A program made the translations under genes and the position numbers. A DNA stretch of 36,934 bases from Vicingus sp036171675. Lineage in GTDB: Bacteria; Bacteroidota; Bacteroidia; Flavobacteriales_E; Vicingaceae. Below are positions 30,603 to 36,934 of the stretch, piece by piece; position 1 is the stretch's first letter; every line of letters begins with the position of its first letter. The notes beneath the pieces were generated by a model, which did no database searches, was not told the DNA's origin, and saw only the letters and a program-made list of their open reading frames with translations. The stretch lies in contig JAVHRO010000109.1 of assembly GCA_036171675.1 (NCBI GenBank), positions 1 to 36,934 on the forward strand. The letters are read 5' to 3'.

Positions 30603-31607
30603 TTATTTAGCTACGGTGTCATAAGCCCATTTTAACCATATTGAACCCCATGTGAAACCACCTCCAAAAGCAGACAAAATGATATTATCACCTTTTTTTA
30701 ATTTATTTTCCCATTCCCATAAGCATAAAGGAATAGAGCCAGATGTGGTGTTGCCATATTTTTGTATATTGAGCATTACTTTTTCATCACTTAAGCCCAT
30801 TCTTCTAGCAGTAGCATCGATAATTCTTTTGTTGGCTTGATGTGGAACTAGCCAAGCTATATCATCTGCTTTAAGATGATTTCTTTCCATGATTTCTGCG
30901 GAGACATTGGCCATGTTGGTTACTGCAAATTTAAATACGGCTTGTCCTTCCTGATATATGTGGTGTTCATTGTTGGTAACCGTTTGTATGGTAGGAGGAT
31001 ATGCGGAACCTCCAGCCTTTTGGTGCAAGTGTTCGAATCCCGATCCGTCACTTTTTAAAATAGAATCTTGTATTCCTAAACCATCTGTGGTAGGTTCAAG
31101 AAGCACAGCCCCACAACCATCACCAAAAATGATACATGTTGCACGATCGGTATAATCCACTAAAGCTGACATTTTATCTACACCAACTACAACAACTTTT
31201 TTGTGTGTACCTGATTCAACATATTTAGAACCAGTTATAAGCCCAAAAATAAATCCAGAACAAGCAGCATTTATGTCGAAGCCAAATGCGTTGGTTGCTC
31301 CAATTTTATTGGTAATAATATTTGCTGTTGCCGGAAAAATATGATCAGCGGTAACTGTGCAGCAAATTAACAAGTCTATTTCTTTAGGGTCAATGCCTCT
31401 TTTTTTGCAAAGGGCTAAAACTGCTGGGGCTGCCATGTCTGAAGCACCCTTGCCTTCGCCTTTTAAAATTCTTCTTTCTTGAACGCCTGTTCTTGATATA
31501 ATCCACTCATCGGTGGTATCAACCATTGTTTCCAACTCTTTGTTGGTTAAAATATATTCAGGGACATAACCTTGAACGGCAGTAATTGCAGCTGTAATTT
31601 TACTCAT
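30603..31607 (-). CDS. fabH: Beta-ketoacyl-ACP synthase III (FabH)
   Basis: The 334-residue enzyme starts fatty-acid synthesis by condensing acetyl-CoA (or branched acyl-CoA) with malonyl-ACP. The catalytic triad is present: Cys116 in INAACSGF, His in VPHQANKRI, Asn in YGNTTSGS. I chose the ATG at 31607 (MSKITAAI) because the frame upstream to 31685 codes an unlikely hydrophobic stretch across the rpmF terminator. A near-consensus TACCTTCG box lies upstream, so fabH-accB-accC probably has its own promoter. Confidence 0.96.
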   Translation of the reverse strand: MSKITAAITAVQGYVPEYILTNKELETMVDTTDEWIISRTGVQERRILKGEGKGASDMAAPAVLALCKKRGIDPKEIDLLICCTVTADHIFPATANIITNKIGATNAFGFDINAACSGFIFGLITGSKYVESGTHKKVVVVGVDKMSALVDYTDRATCIIFGDGCGAVLLEPTTDGLGIQDSILKSDGSGFEHLHQKAGGSAYPPTIQTVTNNEHHIYQEGQAVFKFAVTNMANVSAEIMERNHLKADDIAWLVPHQANKRIIDATARRMGLSDEKVMLNIQKYGNTTSGSIPLCLWEWENKLKKGDNIILSAFGGGFTWGSIWLKWAYDTVAK

Positions 31608-31683
31608 ATTCTTTTTTTTTATAGAAATGAACGACGAAGGTAAAAAATATATCTTATCTAAGGAAATGAAAAGGGTAAAAAAC

Positions 31684-31716
31684 AAAAAAACTTACTGTAA
31701 TTTATTACAGCAAGTT
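31684..31716 (-). terminator. Terminator between rpmF and fabH
   Basis: On the minus strand a 12-bp stem (AACTTGCTGTAA with TTACAGTAAGTT, one wobble) with a 4-base loop is followed by a T-run. It separates yceD-rpmF from fabH-accB-accC. Confidence 0.88.
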
Positions 31717-31741
31717 TATTAATTCTTTAAAAATAGACTTT

Positions 31742-31927
31742 TTATAAAGCAACTTGTTTTTCAACAGCTAGTTTTCCTCTGTAAAAACCACATTCGCCAC
31801 AAACTCTATGGTATAATGTTGGGGCTCCACAGTTAGAGCATGTTGAAGTTGTAGGTGCTACCGCTTTGTAATGAGTTCTACCTTTGTCTCTTCTAGTTTT
31901 TGATGTTTTTCGCTTAGGATGTGCCAT
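31742..31927 (-). CDS. rpmF: 50S ribosomal protein L32
   Basis: The 61-residue ribosomal protein starts MAHPKRKTSKTRRDKGRTH and has a four-Cys zinc-ribbon pattern CSNCGAP ... CGECG, intact in this copy. It follows the YceD gene by 14 bases, the arrangement seen in most bacteria. A strong terminator follows. Confidence 0.97.
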   Translation of the reverse strand: MAHPKRKTSKTRRDKGRTHYKAVAPTTSTCSNCGAPTLYHRVCGECGFYRGKLAVEKQVAL

Positions 31928-31941
31928 TTTATTTTAGTTTT

Positions 31942-32451
31942 CTAATTGTTGTTAAAGTTTTCTAATGCTGACCAACGTGGGTCAATATGTGTTGTGTTGT
32001 TTATTTTTAATTCATTTAGTTTATCGATGGTTTCTTTATCACATTTCCCTTCTTTATGGGTTCTACGTTGTGGTATATGAAGTTCAATAAATTCATAAAT
32101 ATAATGTGCTACATTAATTTTATTTTCATGTTCAGGAAGAATCAAAATATCATCTGTTTCATCGTAAATATCGTTTCCAAATTTTACAATTAATTTTTCT
32201 TCACCTTTTATTCGTAGTTGAACATCTTCTAAACATCTGTCGCATGGAACAACTATTTCTCCCGTAAATGTAAAATTAAGTATCATCATTGTAGATTGTT
32301 TTTCGAGCTCAACTTTTACAGCAAATGCAGCATCAGTAAAGTCGTCGCAATCTAATTTCTCAAAGAACTTGTTGTTAACATTGAACTCAAATTCATGAGT
32401 TCCTTGTTTTAAACTAACAAACTGTATTGTATAGTCTTTCAAAGCTTTCAA
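31942..32451 (-). CDS. yceD: YceD/DUF177 family protein
   Basis: The 169-residue protein has the DUF177 hallmark, VPCDRCLEDV (about 74-83), followed by acidic strands and a C-terminal part with EFIELHIPQRRTH and a second Cys (KCDKE). The family is tied to ribosomal RNA or ribosome maturation and is nearly always encoded just before rpmF, as here. A TACCTTTG promoter box lies 25 bases upstream. Confidence 0.93.
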   Translation of the reverse strand: MKALKDYTIQFVSLKQGTHEFEFNVNNKFFEKLDCDDFTDAAFAVKVELEKQSTMMILNFTFTGEIVVPCDRCLEDVQLRIKGEEKLIVKFGNDIYDETDDILILPEHENKINVAHYIYEFIELHIPQRRTHKEGKCDKETIDKLNELKINNTTHIDPRWSALENFNNN

Positions 32452-32476
32452 TTTTTTTTCTTTCTAAGAAAGTTGG

Positions 32477-32484
32477 CAAAGGTA
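32477..32484 (-). promoter_or_regulatory. Promoter -7 element for yceD-rpmF
   Basis: The minus strand reads TACCTTTG, matching TAnnTTTG. Just downstream is the small palindrome CTTTCTTAGAAAG in the leader. Confidence 0.6.
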
Positions 32485-32530
32485 ATAAAATAAATTAGAC
32501 AACAAAAAACTAAGTTAAAACTATTTTTAT

Positions 32531-32551
32531 TTTATTGAGATGTTCAATAAA
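32531..32551 (-). terminator. Inverted repeat after the pyruvate kinase gene, possible terminator
   Basis: Perfect 8-bp arms TTTATTGA and TCAATAAA surround a 5-base loop, 74 bases past the pyk stop. The stem is AT-rich and no clean T-run follows, so termination is uncertain. Confidence 0.35.
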
Positions 32552-32624
32552 TATGGGTGTTTTGGTAATAAATCTTAGTTTATTAATTGTTGCTTTTAAA
32601 AAGTAAGTGGTTTTTTTGTGATTT

Positions 32625-34052
32625 TTATTCTATGTAACTAAGTTTCATCATATTTGAGTGTCCTTTTTCTGTTATAGGCATACTTGCTACATTAATTACA
32701 AGATCCTTGGTGTTTAAATAACCTTCTTTTTTTAAGATGTATTTTATGTCTGCAATGGTATGGTCGGTGCTTACAAACTTATCGTAATAAAATGTTTTAA
32801 CTCCCCACACGAGGCTCAGCATATTAATGATATTTTGATTTCCAGTAAAAACAAAAATACCCGCTTTAGGTCTAAAACTAGAAATTTTAAATGCAGTGTA
32901 TCCAGAGAATGTCATGGTAACAATTGCATTAGCATTAACTCGTTGAGCTAATCTGCATGCGTTAAAACAGATGGAATCGGTAATGTATCGGTCAATATGA
33001 TTTTCTTCAGGTGGATATTCATAATTGTAAACGCTGTCGTGTTGTTCTACGTCTAAAATTATTTTAGACATACTTTTTACTACTTCAACTGGATATTTTC
33101 CCACTGAGGTTTCTGCACTCAGCATAACTGCATCAGCCCCATCAAGCACCGCGTTGGCCACATCGTTAACTTCAGCTCTTGTTGGAGTAATGTTTTCAAT
33201 CATGCTCTCCATCATTTGAGTGGCAATTATTACTGGTTTTCCAGCTCTCATGCTTTTTTTAACGAGCATTTTTTGAATAAGTGGAACCTCCTGAAAAGGA
33301 ATTTCTACACCAAGGTCTCCTCTGGCAACCATCAAAGCATCAGTTATTTTTAAAATATCGTCAATTTCTTTAATAGCTTCTGGTTTTTCAATTTTAGCTA
33401 CAATTTTAGCCGTGCTTTTTGCTTTTGCAATGAGGTGTTTAAGTTCAATTATGTCGCGTGCAGTTCTAACAAAGGAAAGGCCAATCCAAGAAATATTCAT
33501 GTTGAGAGCAAAGTCTAAATCTTCGATGTCTTTAGGGGTTAAACATGGTAAAGAAATTTTTGTGTTAGGCAGATTTACTCCCTTATTTGATGATAATTTT
33601 CCCCCATGCACTACTTCAGCTATAACTTCATCTTTTTTGTTGGTTGATTTTATAACTAAATTGAGTTTACCATCATCCAGTAAAATGGTTTCGCCTGGGA
33701 TAACATCTTTTGGAAAATTTTGATAGCTGATATATACTTTTTGTTTTGTCCCAATACATTTATTTGAAGTGAAAATAATATCTTCTCCATTAACCAACAT
33801 AATTCCATTATTCTCAATTTCGCCTACTCTAATTTTAGGTCCTTGTAGGTCTGCTAATATGGCAATATGTGTGCCTCGCTCTTTGCTAATTTCGCGAATT
33901 AAGTTGATTGTTTTTTCATGATCATCGTACGAACCATGAGAAAAATTGACTCTGCAAACATTTACGCCTGCATCAATTATTCGTTCTAGCATTTCTTTTG
34001 ATGATGTTGCTGGGCCTAGCGTTGCAACAATTTTTGTTTTTCTGATATTCAT
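32625..34052 (-). CDS. pyk: Pyruvate kinase
   Basis: The 475-residue glycolytic enzyme converts phosphoenolpyruvate and ADP to pyruvate and ATP. The N-terminal RKTKIVATLGPATSS, the active-site KIEKPEAI (Lys near 220), MVARGDLGVEIPF and VIIATQMMESM segments, and a short C-terminal domain are all intact. The start codon overlaps the stop of the upstream IPExxxVDY gene by one base (TAATG), so translation is coupled. Confidence 0.97.
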   Translation of the reverse strand: MNIRKTKIVATLGPATSSKEMLERIIDAGVNVCRVNFSHGSYDDHEKTINLIREISKERGTHIAILADLQGPKIRVGEIENNGIMLVNGEDIIFTSNKCIGTKQKVYISYQNFPKDVIPGETILLDDGKLNLVIKSTNKKDEVIAEVVHGGKLSSNKGVNLPNTKISLPCLTPKDIEDLDFALNMNISWIGLSFVRTARDIIELKHLIAKAKSTAKIVAKIEKPEAIKEIDDILKITDALMVARGDLGVEIPFQEVPLIQKMLVKKSMRAGKPVIIATQMMESMIENITPTRAEVNDVANAVLDGADAVMLSAETSVGKYPVEVVKSMSKIILDVEQHDSVYNYEYPPEENHIDRYITDSICFNACRLAQRVNANAIVTMTFSGYTAFKISSFRPKAGIFVFTGNQNIINMLSLVWGVKTFYYDKFVSTDHTIADIKYILKKEGYLNTKDLVINVASMPITEKGHSNMMKLSYIE

Positions 34053-34465
34053 TAAAATAGAAAATTTTGTTTTGATTTTAAGGTAGAAACTTCAATAAAA
34101 TAGGCTGTTAATATCAATTGAGAAGAACATATTTTTTCGACCATTCCACCAATAAGTTTTGTGTTGATAGCTCCTTTAAGCATTAAAAAGAAATCGATTG
34201 TTTTATATTCGGGAATTAGAAATCCTTGGTCACTTCTGTTTGAAATGAGAAAATAGGATAAATAATTTTCTTCATTGTGGTATTCAAAAATTGAGAATTT
34301 ACCCATTGATTTTTTTATGTTTATTTCAATATCATCGGTTCTAACAAAATCTGCTTCAAACAGTTGGTTGAGTTCATAACATAGTCTGTAATCTTTGGCA
34401 TGACAACTAATCCCAATGATGCTAAAATCGTAGTCTTCTTCGATATTTAAGGTGAATTTTGCCAT
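34052..34465 (-). CDS. IPExxxVDY family protein
   Basis: The 137-residue protein has the family-defining motif as IPEYKTIDF (about 83-91), with Ile for Val and Phe for Tyr. No catalytic features are known. The pairing with pyruvate kinase, overlapping by one base, suggests co-regulation. The ATG at 34465 is chosen over a TTG at 34477 because that TTG belongs to the TATCTTTG promoter box. The leader would be only a few bases. Confidence 0.88.
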   Translation of the reverse strand: MAKFTLNIEEDYDFSIIGISCHAKDYRLCYELNQLFEADFVRTDDIEINIKKSMGKFSIFEYHNEENYLSYFLISNRSDQGFLIPEYKTIDFFLMLKGAINTKLIGGMVEKICSSQLILTAYFIEVSTLKSKQNFLF

Positions 34466-34474
34466 TTTATAGTG

Positions 34475-34482
34475 CAAAGATA
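34475..34482 (-). promoter_or_regulatory. Promoter -7 element for the IPExxxVDY-pyk operon
   Basis: The minus strand reads TATCTTTG, 9 bases before the ATG at 34465, implying a very short leader. Confidence 0.6.
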
Positions 34483-34556
34483 GAAAGTTATAAGGAATCC
34501 TTCCCCTAATTTGAACTTAATTCGTTAATAAAATATTAATTTCGCCAACAAATTTT

Positions 34557-34628
34557 GGTCACATAGTTCAATGGATAGAATAGAAGTTTCCTAAACTTTA
34601 GATCCGGGTTCGATTCCCGGTGCGACTA
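34557..34628 (+). tRNA. tRNA-Arg (anticodon CCU)
   Basis: The cloverleaf folds well: D stem GTTC/GAAT, anticodon stem GAAGT/ACTTT with loop TTCCTAA giving anticodon CCU, and T stem CCGGG/CCCGG with loop TTCGATT. The acceptor stem GGTCACA/TGCGACT has a G-U pair at the end and an A-C mismatch at the fifth pair. The terminal CCA is not encoded. It reads AGG codons. Confidence 0.93.
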
Positions 34629-34660
34629 CTTCAAGGTCTATAAAATAGGCCTAATTCTAG

Positions 34661-35947
34661 TTAAAATCTTGAAAAAATCTCAAATGCCTCTTTTTCCAGT
34701 CGTTCTCTAGCGTCAGGGTGGGCAATTTCAATAATTGCTTTAGCACGCTCTCTAGTATTCTTTCCATACAGGTAAGCTACTCCAAATTCGGTAATAATAT
34801 AATGAACATGTGCTCTAGTAGTGCTTACATCGGCTCCTTTTTTAAGTGTAGAAACAATTCTTGATAAACCATGACTGGTTGTTGATGGTAAGGCAATTAT
34901 TGGTTTTCCGCCAGCCGATAATGATGCTCCACGAATAAAATCCATCTGTCCACCAATACCTGAATATTGTTTTGTTCCAATAGAATCAGCACAAACCTGA
35001 CCAAACAAATCAACTTCTATCGCGCTGTTTATTGCAGTAACTTTGGGGTTTTGACGTATTATTCTGGTATCGTTCACGTAATCAGCATCACGTAATTCCA
35101 CTATCGGATTTCCGTCAATAAAATCATACACTTTTTTTGTTCCGTACACGAAACTCGATACAATTTTTCCAACATCGGTAACCTTATTCATTCCGGTAAT
35201 TACTCCTTTATTCACCAAATCAACCAACCCATCAGAAAACATTTCGGTATGTACACCTAAATTTTTATGATTGAATAAATTTGCTAATGCAGCATTGGGT
35301 ATTCCTCCAATTCCCATTTGAAGTGTTGCACCGTCTTCAACAAGTTCAGAAATAAATTGTCCGATTCTATTTTCTACTTCGGTGGGTTCTTTAGCTACAA
35401 GCGTAAAAAGTGGGTGGTTAGATTGAACTATTGCATGTATTTTATCCAAATGAATAATTCCGTTTCCATGCACTGTTGGCATGTTTTGGTTAACTACGGC
35501 AATAACGTATTTTGCAGAATCTATTGCAGCATTAGAAACATCTACAGAGCAGCCTAAAGAACAGAATCCTTTTTTATTAGGAGGTGAAACAGTAACCATT
35601 GCCACATCAATTTGTTTTATTCCTGACCTAAATAGATGAGGAATTTCACTTAAAAAAACGGGAATATAGTTAGCTCTACCACTGTTTACATATGGTCGTA
35701 TGTTTGAACCAACAAAAAACGTGTTGATTTTAAAGCTTCTCTCATATTTATCATCTGCATAAGGGACATCGCCTTCGGTATGTATTGAAAGTAATTCAAC
35801 ATCACGCAATTCGTGAGCTCTTTCTGTTAATGCCTCTATTAAAGCCGTAGGAGTGGCCGCAGCGGTATGTATAAATACGGTGTCGCCTGATTTTACAATA
35901 TTTACAGCTTCAAGAGCTGAAACACATTTTTTTCCGTGAAAATTCAT
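34661..35947 (-). CDS. Acetyl-CoA hydrolase/transferase family protein
   Basis: The 428-residue protein belongs to the 4-hydroxybutyrate CoA-transferase/acetyl-CoA hydrolase family. Visible are the N-terminal SGDTVFIHTAAATP, the Gly-rich MGIGGIPNAAL (about 209-219), HTEMFSDG with the likely catalytic Glu (near 235), and the C-terminal TEFGVAYLYGKNTRERA. It moves CoA between acetate or other short acids. I use the ATG at 35947 since the upstream TTG is unneeded. A TAATTTTG promoter lies 23 bases upstream. It is single and follows no operon partner. Confidence 0.93.
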   Translation of the reverse strand: MNFHGKKCVSALEAVNIVKSGDTVFIHTAAATPTALIEALTERAHELRDVELLSIHTEGDVPYADDKYERSFKINTFFVGSNIRPYVNSGRANYIPVFLSEIPHLFRSGIKQIDVAMVTVSPPNKKGFCSLGCSVDVSNAAIDSAKYVIAVVNQNMPTVHGNGIIHLDKIHAIVQSNHPLFTLVAKEPTEVENRIGQFISELVEDGATLQMGIGGIPNAALANLFNHKNLGVHTEMFSDGLVDLVNKGVITGMNKVTDVGKIVSSFVYGTKKVYDFIDGNPIVELRDADYVNDTRIIRQNPKVTAINSAIEVDLFGQVCADSIGTKQYSGIGGQMDFIRGASLSAGGKPIIALPSTTSHGLSRIVSTLKKGADVSTTRAHVHYIITEFGVAYLYGKNTRERAKAIIEIAHPDARERLEKEAFEIFSRF

Positions 35948-35970
35948 ATTCAATATCTATTTTATGGGTG

Positions 35971-35978
35971 CAAAATTA
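35971..35978 (-). promoter_or_regulatory. Promoter -7 element for the CoA-transferase gene
   Basis: The minus strand reads TAATTTTG, matching TAnnTTTG, 23 bases before the ATG at 35947. Confidence 0.6.
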
Positions 35979-36109
35979 GCGATAATATACAACCATGAAA
36001 AGCAATTTAACTTAATTAATCTAGTGTTTTTCATATTGATTTTAATGATAAATTTTGCATTTCATTGATAGTATTTAAATAGTTATTTTCAATCACTTTT
36101 TTTTAATTC

Positions 36110-36225
36110 CTCAAAGCTCTGCTTCGATTTTTTTTACCACAGATTCACAGATTAAAAAAGATTTTTGAAAATCAGAGAATCTGTGGCTGTTATTCACTAA
36201 TACGTCTGGGGCTCTGCCCCGAGGT
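36110..36225. repeat. Interspersed repeat cluster with two hairpins
   Basis: CCACAGATTC (36137-36146) and GAATCTGTGG (36177-36186) form a long hairpin of the 'accacagattcacag' kind common in Bacteroidota genomes. GGGGC-TCT-GCCCC (36208-36220) is a compact GC-rich hairpin in otherwise AT-rich DNA; the left border CTCAAAGCTCTGCTTCGA resembles it. No coding frame. Confidence 0.6.
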
Positions 36226-36450
36226 CGTTTATTAAATAGCCCAAAAAAAATTCAAATTATTCCATTTATAAACATTAGTCTGATTACTTCATTTATATAA
36301 GAATAATGTTAAATTTTAAGTAAATTTTATTTTATTCTTACGTGATTATTCTGATTTTAAAGATTCTGTTTGTAAAAAATTGTGAAAAGTGCAATATTTT
36401 GACCAACTTTGCACTCGCAATTTATACATCAAACGAATAAAACATAAACA

Positions 36451-36843
36451 ATGAAAAAAATTAGAATTACTGTAGCCGCAATGGCTTTTCTTTTTGGAAT
36501 GACATTATTATCATCTTGTAGTTCAAGGGAAGAAAAAACTGAAACATCTACAACCTCTGAAACTGAAGTTGTTGCAGCTAAAGATGGTGCTGAATTTTAT
36601 AAGAAAAGTGGTTGTACTGTTTGTCATCAAGTGGACACAAAACTAGTTGGTCCAGCTATCGTTGATATTGCGGCTGCTTATCCTGATGCTGCTGCTCTAA
36701 CCAAATTTTTAAAAGGAGAATCTGCATCAATTGTAACACCTGAGCAGTACCCTGTGATGGCACCTCAAGTTGAAATAACTAAAAAAATGACTGATGAAGA
36801 TTTACAAGTAATTGTAAATTACATCTTGAGTCATAAAAAATAA
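36451..36843 (+). CDS. Class I cytochrome c lipoprotein
   Basis: The 130-residue protein has a lipoprotein signal ending LLSSC (Cys23), a Thr/Glu-rich linker, and one heme c site, CTVCH (55-59). The likely sixth ligand is Met103 in YPVMAP, and the C terminus has the usual amphipathic helix (DEDLQVIVNYILSH). It probably carries electrons in the periplasm, for example to peroxidases such as those encoded at 13206 and 24692; that link is inference. It has its own promoter and terminator. Confidence 0.93.
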   Translation: MKKIRITVAAMAFLFGMTLLSSCSSREEKTETSTTSETEVVAAKDGAEFYKKSGCTVCHQVDTKLVGPAIVDIAAAYPDAAALTKFLKGESASIVTPEQYPVMAPQVEITKKMTDEDLQVIVNYILSHKK

Positions 36844-36864
36844 GATTTACTACTTATTTGAAAT

Positions 36865-36898
36865 AAAAAGAGGGTGTCTAAAAAGGCATCCTCTTTTT
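36865..36898. terminator. Terminator after the cytochrome c gene
   Basis: The stem AAAAAGAGGGTGTCT with AGGCATCCTCTTTTT (two wobble pairs) has a 4-base A loop and is followed by more T. The A-run on the left lets it work for a convergent gene too. Confidence 0.88.
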
Positions 36899-36934
36899 TT
36901 ATGCAACAAATTTTAATTTGTGATATTCGCCAAC
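36899..36934 (-). CDS. Possible 3' end of a convergent gene, cut by the window edge
   Basis: On the minus strand eleven codons (VGEYHKLKFVA) are open from the edge to a TAA that directly abuts the bidirectional terminator. The position is what a convergent gene would show, but eleven codons prove little. Confidence 0.25.
   Translation of the reverse strand, partial: VGEYHKLKFVA

Larger units (their letters stand above)
35948..36450. other. Long divergent intergenic region with interspersed repeats
   Basis: No gene is seen in these 503 bases. They hold the CoA-transferase promoter, the repeat cluster at 36110-36225, an AT-rich stretch, and a promoter for the cytochrome gene: TTG at 36380-36382 and CAACTTTG at 36404-36411, 21 bases apart. 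Confidence 0.65.

Noticed and set aside
31608..31685. N-terminal extension of FabH
   Set aside because: The extra 26 residues are unlike any FabH and would run back to the terminator region after rpmF.
36208..36220. GC hairpin as rho-independent terminator
   Set aside because: No gene ends nearby on either strand and no T-run follows; an interspersed repeat explains it better.

Overview
The window is AT-rich chromosomal DNA from a member of the Bacteroidota, most likely a Flavobacteriales-type marine or freshwater organism. The evidence is type IX secretion (T9SS) C-terminal sorting domains of both type A and type B, a PorP/SprF-family protein, a flavobacterial pyk/YceD/rpmF/fabH/accB/accC block, and repeated promoter elements of the Bacteroidota form TAnnTTTG just upstream of start codons. 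Several apparent TTG starts are only these promoter elements read as codons, so I moved those starts to the following ATG.

Layout. 1-5666 (minus) is a type I (type IC-like) restriction-modification operon in the order hsdM, rhuM, hsdS, a GxxExxY gene, hsdR; hsdR runs off the left edge. 5724-8156 is a large secreted beta-propeller/PKD protein with a T9SS tail. 8460-9638 is a radical SAM/SPASM enzyme with its own promoter and terminator. 9781-14982 (plus) is a sulfur-handling operon: ArsR-type repressor, TauE/SafE exporter, CstB-like persulfide dioxygenase fused to rhodanese domains, two small rhodaneses, a DUF6132-like membrane protein, a lipoprotein di-heme cytochrome c peroxidase, thioredoxin and a lipoprotein rhodanese. 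15087-22423 holds an acidic protein, CorA, two secreted SPOR or SPOR-like proteins, a gliding/T9SS type B protein with its PorP/SprF partner, a 58-residue gene and YgiQ. 22788-27659 (plus) is a nitrate/nitrite-type region: NarK-family transporter, MauG-like di-heme peroxidase, MoaA and a Crp/Fnr regulator, with a 234-bp repeat element after narK. 27760-34465 (minus) is core metabolism: UspA, AccC, AccB, FabH, L32, YceD, pyruvate kinase and an IPExxxVDY protein. 34557-36843 has tRNA-Arg(CCU), a CoA-transferase/hydrolase, an interspersed-repeat region and a lipoprotein cytochrome c.

The most interesting parts are the sulfur operon, which joins cytoplasmic persulfide oxidation to envelope-anchored rhodanese and di-heme peroxidase proteins; the restriction locus, which has a slippable 12-bp repeat in hsdS of the kind known to change recognition spacing in EcoR124I/II and a GxxExxY gene embedded in AGGATT/TCTGA repeats; and the hairpin-rich mobile-looking element after narK. 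No CRISPR array, transposase, integrase or rRNA was seen.
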